Assembly (NCBI RefSeq): GCF_014269225.2
Contig: NZ_CP077097.1
Location: 3,545,001 to 3,609,000, forward strand
Reading direction: 5' to 3'
Length of the DNA stretch: 64,000 nt
Origin: Pseudomonas anuradhapurensis
GTDB lineage: Bacteria; Pseudomonadota; Gammaproteobacteria; Pseudomonadales; Pseudomonadaceae
In this document: positions 7,738-15,941 of the stretch, in pieces
Layout of the letters: every line of letters starts with the position of its first letter
Numbering within the stretch: position 1 is the stretch's first letter
The notes under the pieces: model-generated
Database searches by the model: none
What the model was told of the DNA's origin: nothing
The model's input: only the letters and a program-made list of their open reading frames with translations
Program-made: the position numbers and the translations under genes

Positions 7738-8859
7738 GTGGATCTTCAGAGCATTCTCAGCAAACTGTTCGCCAACGCCCATGCCGTTGGCATCGAAGGC
7801 GTCTTCCAGTTCGTCTTCGACGAGGACCAGGCCTTCTGGTCGGAAGTGCGCGACAGCAGCCGCACCGGGGCCGGCCGGCACCACGCCCCGGATGTCACCA
7901 TCGAGGTAGCCGAGCACGACTTCCTCGGCATCATGGGCGGCACCGCCAACGTCGAGGAGCTGTTCGCCAGTGCGCGCCTGAAGATCACCGGCAACATGGG
8001 CCTGGCCACTCTGCTACCGCAGATCATCAGCAACGCCCGCCGCGGGGCGACGCCGACCAAGGTATCGATGAACCAGCGCTACCCGACGCCGGCACGCTTC
8101 AGCGAACGGGTATCGGCCGCCCAAGCGGTGCAGCGCGAAGTGCTACGCATTGCCCGCGCCGACATGCCCGTGGCGCGCTTCCACAACGACTACCTGGTGC
8201 ATGGCACCCCGCTGGTGATCAGCGATGCCCTGCAGGACTGGCCGCTGTTCAGCATGGGCCGTGAAGCCTCGCTGGAACATTTCGCCGAACTGCAGGGCAT
8301 TACCCGCCATGGCGATTACGTGGAGAAGACGTTTTCCACCGACCGCGACTTCCGCTCCACCTCCATGGCCGAGTTCATCGCCTCGCTGGACACCCCGGCC
8401 AGGCCTGGCGAAACCCCGGCCTACATGGGCAACAACATCGTGCCGGAAAAGCTGCTGACACTGATCCGCTACCCGCCGTATTTCGCCCGCGACAAATTCA
8501 TCGCGCCGCGTATCTGGATCGGCCCCAAGGGCACCCTGACGCCGTTGCACCGCGACGATACCGACAACCTGTTTGCCCAGGTCTGGGGGCAGAAGTCGTT
8601 CATTCTTGCCGCGCCGCACCATCGCCCGGCGCTGGGCACCTGGTCGACCAGCCCCAAGGGCGGCCTGGACGGCTGCGATTTCAACCCAGACGCGCCGGAT
8701 TACCAACGTTTCCCGGCAGCGCGCGAGGTGCCGTTCCTGCGCGTGGTGCTGCAAGCCGGTGACCTGCTGTTCCTGCCCGAGGGTTGGTTCCATCAGGTGG
8801 AGTCGGTGTCCACCTCGTTGTCGGTGAACTTCTGGGTGGATTCCGGGCGCGGCTGGTAG
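7738..8859 (+). CDS. SCP2-like domain fused to a cupin-8/JmjC Fe(II) oxygenase, PvdS-regulon candidate
   Basis: 373 residues starting with GTG at 7738. The first 110 or so resemble an SCP2 lipid-binding domain (Asp-rich start, then the hydrophobic segment KITGNMGLATLLPQI). From about residue 145 a cupin-8/JmjC fold follows. It has the Fe(II) ligands His271 and Asp273 in LTPLHRDDTDN and His352 in EGWFHQVES, plus WGQKSFIL and GDLLFLPEGW typical of 2-oxoglutarate hydroxylases. It has a clean IS box, so PvdS probably transcribes it with the pyoverdine genes. Hydroxylating an amino acid or carrier-bound residue of the siderophore is a plausible job, since many pyoverdines carry beta-hydroxyaspartate. 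This is inference; no substrate can be read from the sequence. Confidence 0.83.
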   Translation: MDLQSILSKLFANAHAVGIEGVFQFVFDEDQAFWSEVRDSSRTGAGRHHAPDVTIEVAEHDFLGIMGGTANVEELFASARLKITGNMGLATLLPQIISNARRGATPTKVSMNQRYPTPARFSERVSAAQAVQREVLRIARADMPVARFHNDYLVHGTPLVISDALQDWPLFSMGREASLEHFAELQGITRHGDYVEKTFSTDRDFRSTSMAEFIASLDTPARPGETPAYMGNNIVPEKLLTLIRYPPYFARDKFIAPRIWIGPKGTLTPLHRDDTDNLFAQVWGQKSFILAAPHHRPALGTWSTSPKGGLDGCDFNPDAPDYQRFPAAREVPFLRVVLQAGDLLFLPEGWFHQVESVSTSLSVNFWVDSGRGW

Positions 8860-8866
8860 CCGGGAT

Positions 8867-8893
8867 TGCCGGGGGCGTTTTGCGCCCCCGGCA
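8867..8893. terminator. Two-way hairpin between SCP2-JmjC gene and pvdH
   Basis: TGCCGGGGGCG, a 5-base loop, CGCCCCCGGCA: a perfect 11-bp stem in the 38-base gap between convergent genes. Confidence 0.75.
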
Positions 8894-8897
8894 TCGA

Positions 8898-10289
8898 TCA
8901 GACAGAAACAACCAACGCCTCGGCAAAGCGCTGTGCCACTTCATCGATCTGCTCAGCGGTGATGATCAACGGCGGCAGGAAACGCACCACCGCGCCATGC
9001 CGCCCGCCCAGTTCCAGGATCAGCCCGCGCTTGAGACACTCGCGCTGCACCTTGGCTGCCAGCTCACGGTTGGCCTGCGGCTGGCCAAGGGCATCACGCT
9101 GCCCTTGGCCGCCTACCAGTTCCACCCCGAGCATCAATCCGCGCCCGCGGATATCGCCCAGTTCCGGATAATCCCGCTGCAACTGCTGCAGGTGCTGGCG
9201 CAGGCGCTGGCCCATGGCCTCGGCATGTTCGGCCAAGCGCTGTTCGACCAGGTAACCGATCACCGCCGAGCCCGCCGCCATGGCCATCTGGTTGCCGCGG
9301 AAGGTGCCAGCGTGGGCACCCGGCTTCCAGGTATCCAGCCAGTCGCGATACACCACCACTGCCAGGGGCAGGCTGCCACCAATGGCTTTGGACAGGGTGA
9401 CCACATCCGGCACGATGCCGGCGTGCTCGAAGGCGAACATGCGCCCGGTGCGGGCAAAGCCGCTCTGGATCTCGTCGACAATCAGCGCCACGCCGGCCTG
9501 CTCGGTGATCCGGCGCACGCCCCTGAGCCACTCGACATCGGCCGGGATCACCCCGCCCTCGCCCTGCACCACCTCGAGGATCACCGCGGCGGGCAGGGGC
9601 ACGCCGCTTTCCGGGTCGAGCAACAGGTTCTCCAGGTAATGCAGGTTGGCCTTGACCCCGGCTGCGCCGCCCAGACCGAACGGGCAGCGGTAGTCGTAGG
9701 GGTACGGCATGAACTGCACGCCGTTGCCAAGCAAGGCGCCCAGTGGCTGCTTCGGCCCATGGCTGCCCATCAGGCTCAGCGCGCCCTGGCTCATGCCGTG
9801 GTAGGCGCCGTGGAAAGCCAGCACGGTGCTGCGGCCGGTGGCACTGCGCACCAGTTTCAGCGCCGCCTCTACCGCATCGGTGCCAGTCGGGCCGCAGAAC
9901 TGCACCTTGGCCTCACGACGCAGTGCCTCGGGCAGGACGCCGAACAGGTCCTGGACAAAGCGGTCCTTGACCGGCGTGGTCAGGTCCAGGGTATGCAGGG
10001 GCAGCTCATCGGCCAGGACCCGCTGGATCGCCTCGACCACCACCGGGTGGTTATGGCCCAGCGCCAGGGTCCCGGCCCCAGCCAGGCAATCGATGAACTG
10101 GCGGCCTTCGACGTCTTCCACATGAATGCCACTGGCGCGCTTGAGCGCCAGCGGGATGCGCCGCGGGTAGCTGCGGGCGTTGGACTCCTGTTGCTGCTGG
10201 CGTTGCAGCAAAGGCGAATCGGTGAACGCGTACAACGGGCGCGGCGCATTGGCCGACGGGCGCTGGGCAAGGCTGGAAGCGGTAGGCAT
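8898..10289 (-). CDS. pvdH: PvdH, L-2,4-diaminobutyrate:2-oxoglutarate aminotransferase
   Basis: 463 residues from the ATG at 10289, which has an AGGA ribosome site. The longer in-frame reading to 10475 overlaps the kinase gene and is rejected. It is a class III PLP aminotransferase with GTDAVEAALKLVR, FHGAYHG, IVDEIQSGFARTG and the PLP lysine Lys301 in TLSKAIGGSLP. PvdH makes diaminobutyrate from aspartate semialdehyde; PvdL condenses it with D-Tyr to form the chromophore. A perfect IS box precedes it, and it stands alone as a transcription unit downstream of a two-component system. Ectoine or rhizobactin-type homologues exist, but promoter and context favour PvdH. Confidence 0.92.
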   Translation of the reverse strand: MPTASSLAQRPSANAPRPLYAFTDSPLLQRQQQQESNARSYPRRIPLALKRASGIHVEDVEGRQFIDCLAGAGTLALGHNHPVVVEAIQRVLADELPLHTLDLTTPVKDRFVQDLFGVLPEALRREAKVQFCGPTGTDAVEAALKLVRSATGRSTVLAFHGAYHGMSQGALSLMGSHGPKQPLGALLGNGVQFMPYPYDYRCPFGLGGAAGVKANLHYLENLLLDPESGVPLPAAVILEVVQGEGGVIPADVEWLRGVRRITEQAGVALIVDEIQSGFARTGRMFAFEHAGIVPDVVTLSKAIGGSLPLAVVVYRDWLDTWKPGAHAGTFRGNQMAMAAGSAVIGYLVEQRLAEHAEAMGQRLRQHLQQLQRDYPELGDIRGRGLMLGVELVGGQGQRDALGQPQANRELAAKVQRECLKRGLILELGGRHGAVVRFLPPLIITAEQIDEVAQRFAEALVVSV

Positions 10290-10335
10290 GGGTGGTTCCT
10301 CGCAAGCAAGCGAATGAGCGGGTGTCGCTTGGAAA

Positions 10336-10359
10336 ACGCTTGAATGCGGGAGGGATTTA
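10336..10359 (-). promoter_or_regulatory. PvdS-dependent promoter (IS box) of pvdH
   Basis: On the minus strand CGCTAAATCCC with TAAAT at 10359-10355, 16 bases, CGT at 10338-10336, 47 bases before the start codon. Confidence 0.88.
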
Positions 10360-10425
10360 GCGGTCATCGCGCTTTTTTGCTGTGCCTGTGCTTGCCCGCG
10401 AAATGGCCAGCACAGGCAGCGAAGA

Positions 10426-11748
10426 TCAGCTGGCCGGACGTGCCGGCACCTGCAACAAAACCCGCAAGCCATCACTGCGGCTGTCGAACTTCAGGCTACC
10501 GGCACAGCGTTGCACGATCGCCTGCACGATCGCCAACCCCAACCCGCAACCACCACTTTGGCCATTACGCCAGAAACGCTCGGTCAAGTGCTCCAGGTCT
10601 GCCTCGGCAATTCCCGGCCCATGGTCACGCACCATGAAGCCTACCTGCCCGTCGCTCATCTGCAGTTCCAGCTCCACCGCCTCATCGCCACCATGACGCA
10701 AGGCGTTGTCCAGCAGGTTGCGCAACGCCGCCACCGCCAGCGGTGCAGGCATGCGCAGATAGACCTGGGTAGCCTCTTCCGGCAGGCGCAAGACGATACG
10801 CCGGTTGTCGCCGCCGCCGGCGTCCTGCACCGCCTGCCGTGCCACCTGCTCGGCGCTGCACTGCACGCCATCCTCGAACGACAGGCTGCCCTCCACCCGC
10901 GCCAGCATCAGCAACTGTTCCAGCGTACGGTGCATGCGGTCGGCGCCCTGCTCGGCATGTGCCAGTGCCTGCTCGCGCACTGCCCCGTCGGTCATGCGCG
11001 CCACCTGCAGGTGGGTCTTGATCGCCGTCAGCGGGCTGCGTAGTTCATGCGCGGCATCGTCGGTCAGGCGCCGCTCACGCTCGATCGTCTGGGCAATGCG
11101 CAGGAATAGCTGGTTCTGGGTTTCCAGCAACGGCTGCAGTTCGCTGGGCAGGCCCGCCACCTGCAGCGGCTCGACACTGTCCGCGCGCCGGCGGCGCAAG
11201 GCATCGCGCATGCGGTTGAGCGGTTCCAGGCCCTTGCCCAGGCCGATCCACAACAGCCCCAGGCTGCCGAGCAAGGCCATCAGCACCGGCGCCGAGGCGG
11301 CCAGCAGGATCGACTGGTTCAGCGCCTCGCGCTCCATGTGCCGGTCGGCGGTGGTGATACGCACATCGCCGTGGTTGTAGGTGAAGGTACGCCACAGCGC
11401 ATCGTCGATGGTCTGGTCACGGAAGCCACTGCGCTCGTCGTCCATGGCGCCATCGTGCTTGTGGTTGCTGGCGAGGATCTCGCCACGCAACGAGCTGACC
11501 TGGCAGGCCATGCCGTCCGGCACGCTGAACTGGTCGGCAGAAAAATGCGCCTCCTCGCCCTTGGCGGTCAACGGTTGCGGCAGCTGGTCGATGAGCCCGG
11601 CGACCATGCGTGCCGAGGCCACCAGGCGCTGGTCGAGGGAGAACATCATCTGCTGGCGCAGGTCGCGCAGCATCCACGCGGCCGCCAGCACCCAGATGAC
11701 CACGAAGGCGCTGCCCAGGATCAGGCTCAGGCGTACCCGCAGGCTCAT
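10426..11748 (-). CDS. Sensor histidine kinase (QseC/TctE/PmrB-like)
   Basis: 440 residues. The first membrane helix is near residues 7-27, a periplasmic loop of about 120 residues follows, and a second helix lies near 148-170 before the HAMP-like segment. The phospho-acceptor is His234 in DDAAHELRSPLTAIKTHL. The ATPase has an N-box NLLDNALRHGG, G1 RDHGPGI and G2 GGCGLGLAIV. It overlaps the response regulator by 4 bases (ATGA), so the two are co-translated. The periplasmic sensor region shows no motif that names the signal. Being next to pvdH does not prove a link: pvdH has its own promoter. Confidence 0.9.
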   Translation of the reverse strand: MSLRVRLSLILGSAFVVIWVLAAAWMLRDLRQQMMFSLDQRLVASARMVAGLIDQLPQPLTAKGEEAHFSADQFSVPDGMACQVSSLRGEILASNHKHDGAMDDERSGFRDQTIDDALWRTFTYNHGDVRITTADRHMEREALNQSILLAASAPVLMALLGSLGLLWIGLGKGLEPLNRMRDALRRRRADSVEPLQVAGLPSELQPLLETQNQLFLRIAQTIERERRLTDDAAHELRSPLTAIKTHLQVARMTDGAVREQALAHAEQGADRMHRTLEQLLMLARVEGSLSFEDGVQCSAEQVARQAVQDAGGGDNRRIVLRLPEEATQVYLRMPAPLAVAALRNLLDNALRHGGDEAVELELQMSDGQVGFMVRDHGPGIAEADLEHLTERFWRNGQSGGCGLGLAIVQAIVQRCAGSLKFDSRSDGLRVLLQVPARPAS

Positions 11749-12428
11749 GATGCGGCCTCTTCCGGCGCCTGCGCCGGGCCCAGGCGGTAGCCCAGGCCGC
11801 GCACGGTCTCGACGATGCCGTTACCCAGCTTGCGGCGCAGGTGGTGGATATGCACGTTCAGGGCATTGCTCTCCACCTCGTCGCTGAAGCCGTACACGCA
11901 GTCCTTGAGCTGTTCGCTGGACAGCACTCGCCCAGGGTTCTGCAGCAGCGCCTGGAGCAGGGCCTGCTCACGGCGCGAGAGGTCGACCGGCCGCCCGGCC
12001 AGGGTGGCCGCGCAGGTACTCGGGTCGTAGCACAGCGGGCCGTGCTCGATCACATTCACCGCGCGCCCGGCCACCCGCCGCAACAGGGTGTGCAGGCGCG
12101 CGGCCAGCTCGCGCAGGTCGAACGGCTTGAGCAGGTAATCGTCGGCCCCGGCCTGCAGGCCATCGACCCGGTCGGTGACCGCATCCCGCGCGGTGAGCAC
12201 CAGCACCGGCAGCGTTTCGCCCTGCTGGCGCAGGCGGCGCAGCAGCTTGAGGCCGTCTTCGTCGGGCAGGCCGAGGTCGAGAATCATCACGTCGAACTGC
12301 GCGGCCTGCAGCATCGCCCGCGCATCGGCGGCATTGCCCACCCGGTCCACGGTCAGGCCCTGGGCGGTGAGGCCGGCGCAGATGCCGGCGGCGATCAGGT
12401 CGTCGTCCTCGCAGAGCAGAACGTGCAT
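11745..12428 (-). CDS. OmpR/PhoB-family response regulator
   Basis: 227 residues from the ATG at 12428 (MHVLLCEDDDL). The receiver domain has the acidic pocket EDDD, the phospho-acceptor Asp51 in ILDLGLPDEDG and the switch lysine in LLKPFD. The C-terminal winged helix ends with the usual NALNVHIHHLRRKLG and TVRGLGYRL motifs. It is most like QseB/PmrA/TctD regulators and is the first gene of the pair with the kinase. The ORF can be extended 12 codons upstream, but the receiver fold begins at this methionine. Confidence 0.93.
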   Translation of the reverse strand: MHVLLCEDDDLIAAGICAGLTAQGLTVDRVGNAADARAMLQAAQFDVMILDLGLPDEDGLKLLRRLRQQGETLPVLVLTARDAVTDRVDGLQAGADDYLLKPFDLRELAARLHTLLRRVAGRAVNVIEHGPLCYDPSTCAATLAGRPVDLSRREQALLQALLQNPGRVLSSEQLKDCVYGFSDEVESNALNVHIHHLRRKLGNGIVETVRGLGYRLGPAQAPEEAAS

Positions 12429-12566
12429 GGTGGGGCTCCCGGAGTGGTGTGGCTGACATTGCACCTTGGGCGGATTAAGGGGGGATTATGGACCTTTCCG
12501 AAGGGGGTTGGGGCTCGTCTTGGGTGTGCCGGGGGTGCTGAACCTGCAGCGGTGAACGCTTCGGGC

Positions 12567-13130
12567 CTACATCACCCCTTCCGGCGTATCCACATCCAGC
12601 AACACCCCGGCATCCTCTACCTCAACCACCACGCAGCAAGCCTGATGCCCGCGCACCAGCGCCCGCGCCCCTTCATCCCCGCCCAGCCGTTCCAACGCCG
12701 GCCAGAAATCGCGCCCGAAGATCACCGGGTGCCCGTGCTGCCCGGCATGGCGCGGCAACACGATGGTCGAAGGGCTGGCCGCTTCGGCCAGGCGACACAA
12801 GGTTGCCGGTTCGATCCACGGCATATCGCCCAGCAGAATGGCCACCGCCTGCGCCTGGCTGTCGCGCAACGAGCCGGCGCCGGCAGCCAGGCTGTGCCCC
12901 ATGCCGGCGGCAGCCTCTGGGCTGGCGACGATGCGGCATTCGCCAGGCAGGCCAAAATCCTCGCCCCGTTCGCCTGCGCGTAACACCACGCGAACGTCAG
13001 CGAATGCTGCCCGAGCCCGCTCCACGCTATGCGCCAGCAGGCTACGACCATCCGCCAGGGCCACCCGGCGCTTGTCTGCGCCAAAACGCCTGGCGCTGCC
13101 TGCCGCCAGCACCAGCGCGACCACGCTCAC
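12567..13130 (-). CDS. MobA-like NTP transferase (molybdenum cofactor cytidylyl/guanylyl-transferase family)
   Basis: 187 residues beginning with the nucleotide-binding motif LVLAAGSARRFGADKR of the MobA/MocA family, followed by AVAILLGDMPWI (metal-binding Asp) and GHPVIFGRDFWPAL. MocA-like proteins attach CMP to molybdopterin for xanthine-dehydrogenase-type enzymes; MobA attaches GMP. Size and motifs fit MocA slightly better, but no molybdoenzyme gene lies in the window, so the exact specificity is open. It is transcribed alone, away from the dsb operon. Confidence 0.82.
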   Translation of the reverse strand: MSVVALVLAAGSARRFGADKRRVALADGRSLLAHSVERARAAFADVRVVLRAGERGEDFGLPGECRIVASPEAAAGMGHSLAAGAGSLRDSQAQAVAILLGDMPWIEPATLCRLAEAASPSTIVLPRHAGQHGHPVIFGRDFWPALERLGGDEGARALVRGHQACCVVVEVEDAGVLLDVDTPEGVM

Positions 13131-13391
13131 GAGCGCACCTGGCGTTTGTGCGAGGTAGCCGCGGCAGCCATCGCAGGGCTGTCGAACGCTTCGGTACCTT
13201 TCGTTTCAGGCATGGGCAACTCGCAATGGCCGGATCATCAGGCAATGCAACCACTGCCGGGGCGGCATGGCAAGCGCGGCTGATGGTACCGCGCCCGGAT
13301 AGGCAGCGCCGGTTGCACCAACAAGGGTTAACCTTGGGTTAATCGACCCAGGCCAGCATGACACCTTTCAACGTACTGCCAAGGCGAAGAC

Positions 13392-15104
13392 ATGCGCGTC
13401 CTCCTGCTCTTCCTGACACTGCTCCTGGCCGGCCCGTTGCAGGCCAACCCGTTCGATGTCAAACCTGACTTCCTGCCGGTCGACCAGGCTTTCGTGCTGA
13501 CCCACGACCGCCAGCCCGATGGCCAGATGCGCCTGTATTTCCAGATCAAGCCAGGCTACTACCTGTATCAGAAACGCCTGAAGTTCGACGGCCTGCCCGT
13601 CGAGCAACACCCGCAGCTGCCACCTGCGCTCAACCACCACGACGAATTCTTCGGCGACAGCGCGGTGTACCGCGACCAGTTGCAACTGCTGCTGCCCGCC
13701 AGCGCCCAGGGCCAACTGCGCCTGGGCTGGCAAGGCTGTGCCGACGCTGGCCTGTGCTACCCACCGCAGACCACCTTGATCGACCTCGGCGGCAGCACAG
13801 CGCCGCTAGCCGAGCAAGCCAGCGACCAGGCGCTGGCCAGCGGCCTGCAGCAAAGCCACCTGGCCTGGAGCCTGCTGGCGTTCTTCGGCCTGGGCCTGTT
13901 GCTGGCCTTCACCCCCTGTTCGCTGCCGATGCTGCCGATCCTCGCCGGGCTGGTACTGGGCAATGGCGCCAGCGCCCGGCGCGGCTGGCTGCTGGCCGGG
14001 GTCTATGTACTGAGCATGGCCCTGGTATACGCCGCCCTGGGCGTGGTCGCCGCGCTGCTGGGCGCCAGCCTGCAGGCCTGGCTGCAGCAACCCTGGCTGC
14101 TGGGCAGCCTGGCGGGGCTGTTCGTGGTCCTGGCCCTGCCGATGTTCGGCGTCTTCGAACTGCAACTGCCCGCCGCCCTGCGTGACCGCCTGGACCGCGC
14201 CGGGCGCGGCACGCGTGGCGGCCACCTGTATGGCGCGGCGCTGCTCGGTGGGTTGTCCGGGCTGCTGATGGGCCCGTGCATGACCGCGCCGCTGGCGGGG
14301 GCGTTGTTGTACATCGCCCACAGCGGCGATGTACTGCAGGGCGCGCTGGTGTTGTTCAGCCTTGGCCTGGGCATGGGCGTGCCGCTGATGCTGCTGGTGA
14401 CCTTGGGCAACCGCTACCTGCCGCGCCCTGGCGCCTGGATGAACCGGGTCAAGGGGGTATTCGGCTTCGTGTTCCTGGGCATGGCGCTGTACACCGTGCG
14501 CAGCCTGCTACCCAGCGCATTGCTGCTGGCCCTCAGCGGCGGGCTGCTGATCACCCTGGCCTGGGCAGCCTGGCCGGCCCTGCAGCGGCTACCGGCGTTG
14601 CGCGCTGTTCCGCTGCTGGGCGCCCTGTGGGGCGGCCTGCTGCTGGTGGGTGCGGCGGCCGGTGGCGACGACCCCTGGCAACCGCTGCGCCCGTTCACCG
14701 GCAGCGCCACGCCGGCCAGCGGGCAGCAGGTCGAAGATGCCTTCGTCACCGTCAGCCGCCCCGAAGACCTGCAACGCGAACTGGCGGCAGCCAAGGGGCG
14801 CGGCCAGTGGGTGATGGTCGACTACTATGCCGACTGGTGCGTGTCGTGCAAGGTCATGGAAAAACAGGTATTCGCCCGCAGCGACGTGCAGGCGGCCCTG
14901 GCCGGCGTGCACCTGCTGCGCCTGGACGTGACCGCCGACAGCCCGGCCAGCCAGGCTTTGCTGCAGCACTATCAGGTACCCGGCCCGCCCAGCATCATCT
15001 GGGTCGGCCCGGAAGGCGACGAACGCCGCGCACGGCGCCTCACCGGTGAAGTGGATGCAGCCGCGTTCCTGCAACACTGGACCCAGACCAGGAGCCAAGG
15101 CTGA
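13392..15104 (+). CDS. dsbD: DsbD-type thiol:disulfide interchange protein
   Basis: 570 residues with the three classic parts. An N-terminal periplasmic immunoglobulin-like domain follows a signal peptide (ending near LQANPFD) and has the CxxxxC-like pair in GCADAGLCYPP. Next comes a polytopic membrane domain with redox cysteines in FTPCSLPM and GPCMTAPL. The C-terminal thioredoxin domain has DWCVSCK. DsbD passes electrons from cytoplasmic thioredoxin to periplasmic partners. It heads a three-gene operon with two more thioredoxin-fold genes, which are the likely electron acceptors. The operon sits between pyoverdine loci; a role in cytochrome c or periplasmic enzyme maturation is possible. 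Confidence 0.92.
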   Translation: MRVLLLFLTLLLAGPLQANPFDVKPDFLPVDQAFVLTHDRQPDGQMRLYFQIKPGYYLYQKRLKFDGLPVEQHPQLPPALNHHDEFFGDSAVYRDQLQLLLPASAQGQLRLGWQGCADAGLCYPPQTTLIDLGGSTAPLAEQASDQALASGLQQSHLAWSLLAFFGLGLLLAFTPCSLPMLPILAGLVLGNGASARRGWLLAGVYVLSMALVYAALGVVAALLGASLQAWLQQPWLLGSLAGLFVVLALPMFGVFELQLPAALRDRLDRAGRGTRGGHLYGAALLGGLSGLLMGPCMTAPLAGALLYIAHSGDVLQGALVLFSLGLGMGVPLMLLVTLGNRYLPRPGAWMNRVKGVFGFVFLGMALYTVRSLLPSALLLALSGGLLITLAWAAWPALQRLPALRAVPLLGALWGGLLLVGAAAGGDDPWQPLRPFTGSATPASGQQVEDAFVTVSRPEDLQRELAAAKGRGQWVMVDYYADWCVSCKVMEKQVFARSDVQAALAGVHLLRLDVTADSPASQALLQHYQVPGPPSIIWVGPEGDERRARRLTGEVDAAAFLQHWTQTRSQG

Positions 15105-15940
15105 TGCTGACCGTAACCCTCGGGCCACTGACCATGGCCCTCAACCACCTGCTGATGCTTACCGCCCTGGTGATTGCCAGCGTGGTCGGCTGGTGGGTCG
15201 CCCGGCGTGGCGGCGAGAGCCCGGAATCGGCGCTGTTCAACCTGTTCCTGATCGGCCTGCTGTGCGCGCGCGCCGGCTTCGTGCTGGCCTATTGGCCGAT
15301 GTACCAGGACGACCTGCTGCAGATCATCGACATCCGCGATGGTGGCTTCCTGTTCTGGTCAGGCCTTGCCGGCATCGTGCTCGGCGCCCTGTGGCAAGGC
15401 TGGCGTCATCCCGGGCTGCGCCGTCCGCTGGGCTGGGCGCTGTTCAGCGGCGCACTGTTCTGGGGCCTGGCCAGCCTCGCCGGGCACCTGTACAGCAAGG
15501 GCACCGAGCTGCCCGAACTGAGCCTGCGCAACGCCAGCGGGCAATCCGTGGCACTGCACGGCTACCGCGGCAAGCCGCTGGTGATCAACCTCTGGGCCAC
15601 CTGGTGCCCGCCCTGTCGGCGCGAGATGCCGGTGCTGCAACAGGCGCAAGGCGATTACCCGCATGTGACCTTCCTGTTCGTCAACCAGGGCGAAACCCCG
15701 GAAAACGTCAGCACCTTCCTCGCCACCACCGGCCTGAGCCTGACCCATGTGCTGTTCGATGGTACCGGCCTGCTGGCCCAGCGCGTCGGTTCCATGGCCC
15801 TGCCCACCACCCTGTTCTACGACGCCGACGGGCGGCTGATCGGCAGCCACCTCGGCGAGCTGTCGCGGGCCAGCCTGCGTCACGCCCTGGAACCTTTCGA
15901 CCGGGCCACCGCGCCCGCCCCTGCCGCACAAGGAAACTGA
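15104..15940 (+). CDS. Membrane-bound TlpA/ResA-like thioredoxin with an Lgt-like membrane domain
   Basis: 278 residues. The start codon overlaps the dsbD stop by one base (TGATG), so the two are translationally coupled. The N-terminal 130 residues are mostly membrane helices and resemble the prolipoprotein diacylglyceryl transferase (Lgt) fold, but without a complete Lgt active site that I can recognise. The C-terminal half is a TlpA/ResA-like thioredoxin with the active site WATWCPPCRREMP and a cis-proline loop ALPTTLFYD. It probably takes electrons from DsbD in the periplasm and reduces a client protein. The client is not evident. Confidence 0.83.
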   Translation: MLTVTLGPLTMALNHLLMLTALVIASVVGWWVARRGGESPESALFNLFLIGLLCARAGFVLAYWPMYQDDLLQIIDIRDGGFLFWSGLAGIVLGALWQGWRHPGLRRPLGWALFSGALFWGLASLAGHLYSKGTELPELSLRNASGQSVALHGYRGKPLVINLWATWCPPCRREMPVLQQAQGDYPHVTFLFVNQGETPENVSTFLATTGLSLTHVLFDGTGLLAQRVGSMALPTTLFYDADGRLIGSHLGELSRASLRHALEPFDRATAPAPAAQGN

Positions 15941-15941
15941 C

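Noticed and set aside
8898..10475. PvdH starting at 10475
   Set aside because: It would cover its own IS promoter and overlap the kinase gene. The ATG at 10289 has a ribosome site and the family N-terminus.
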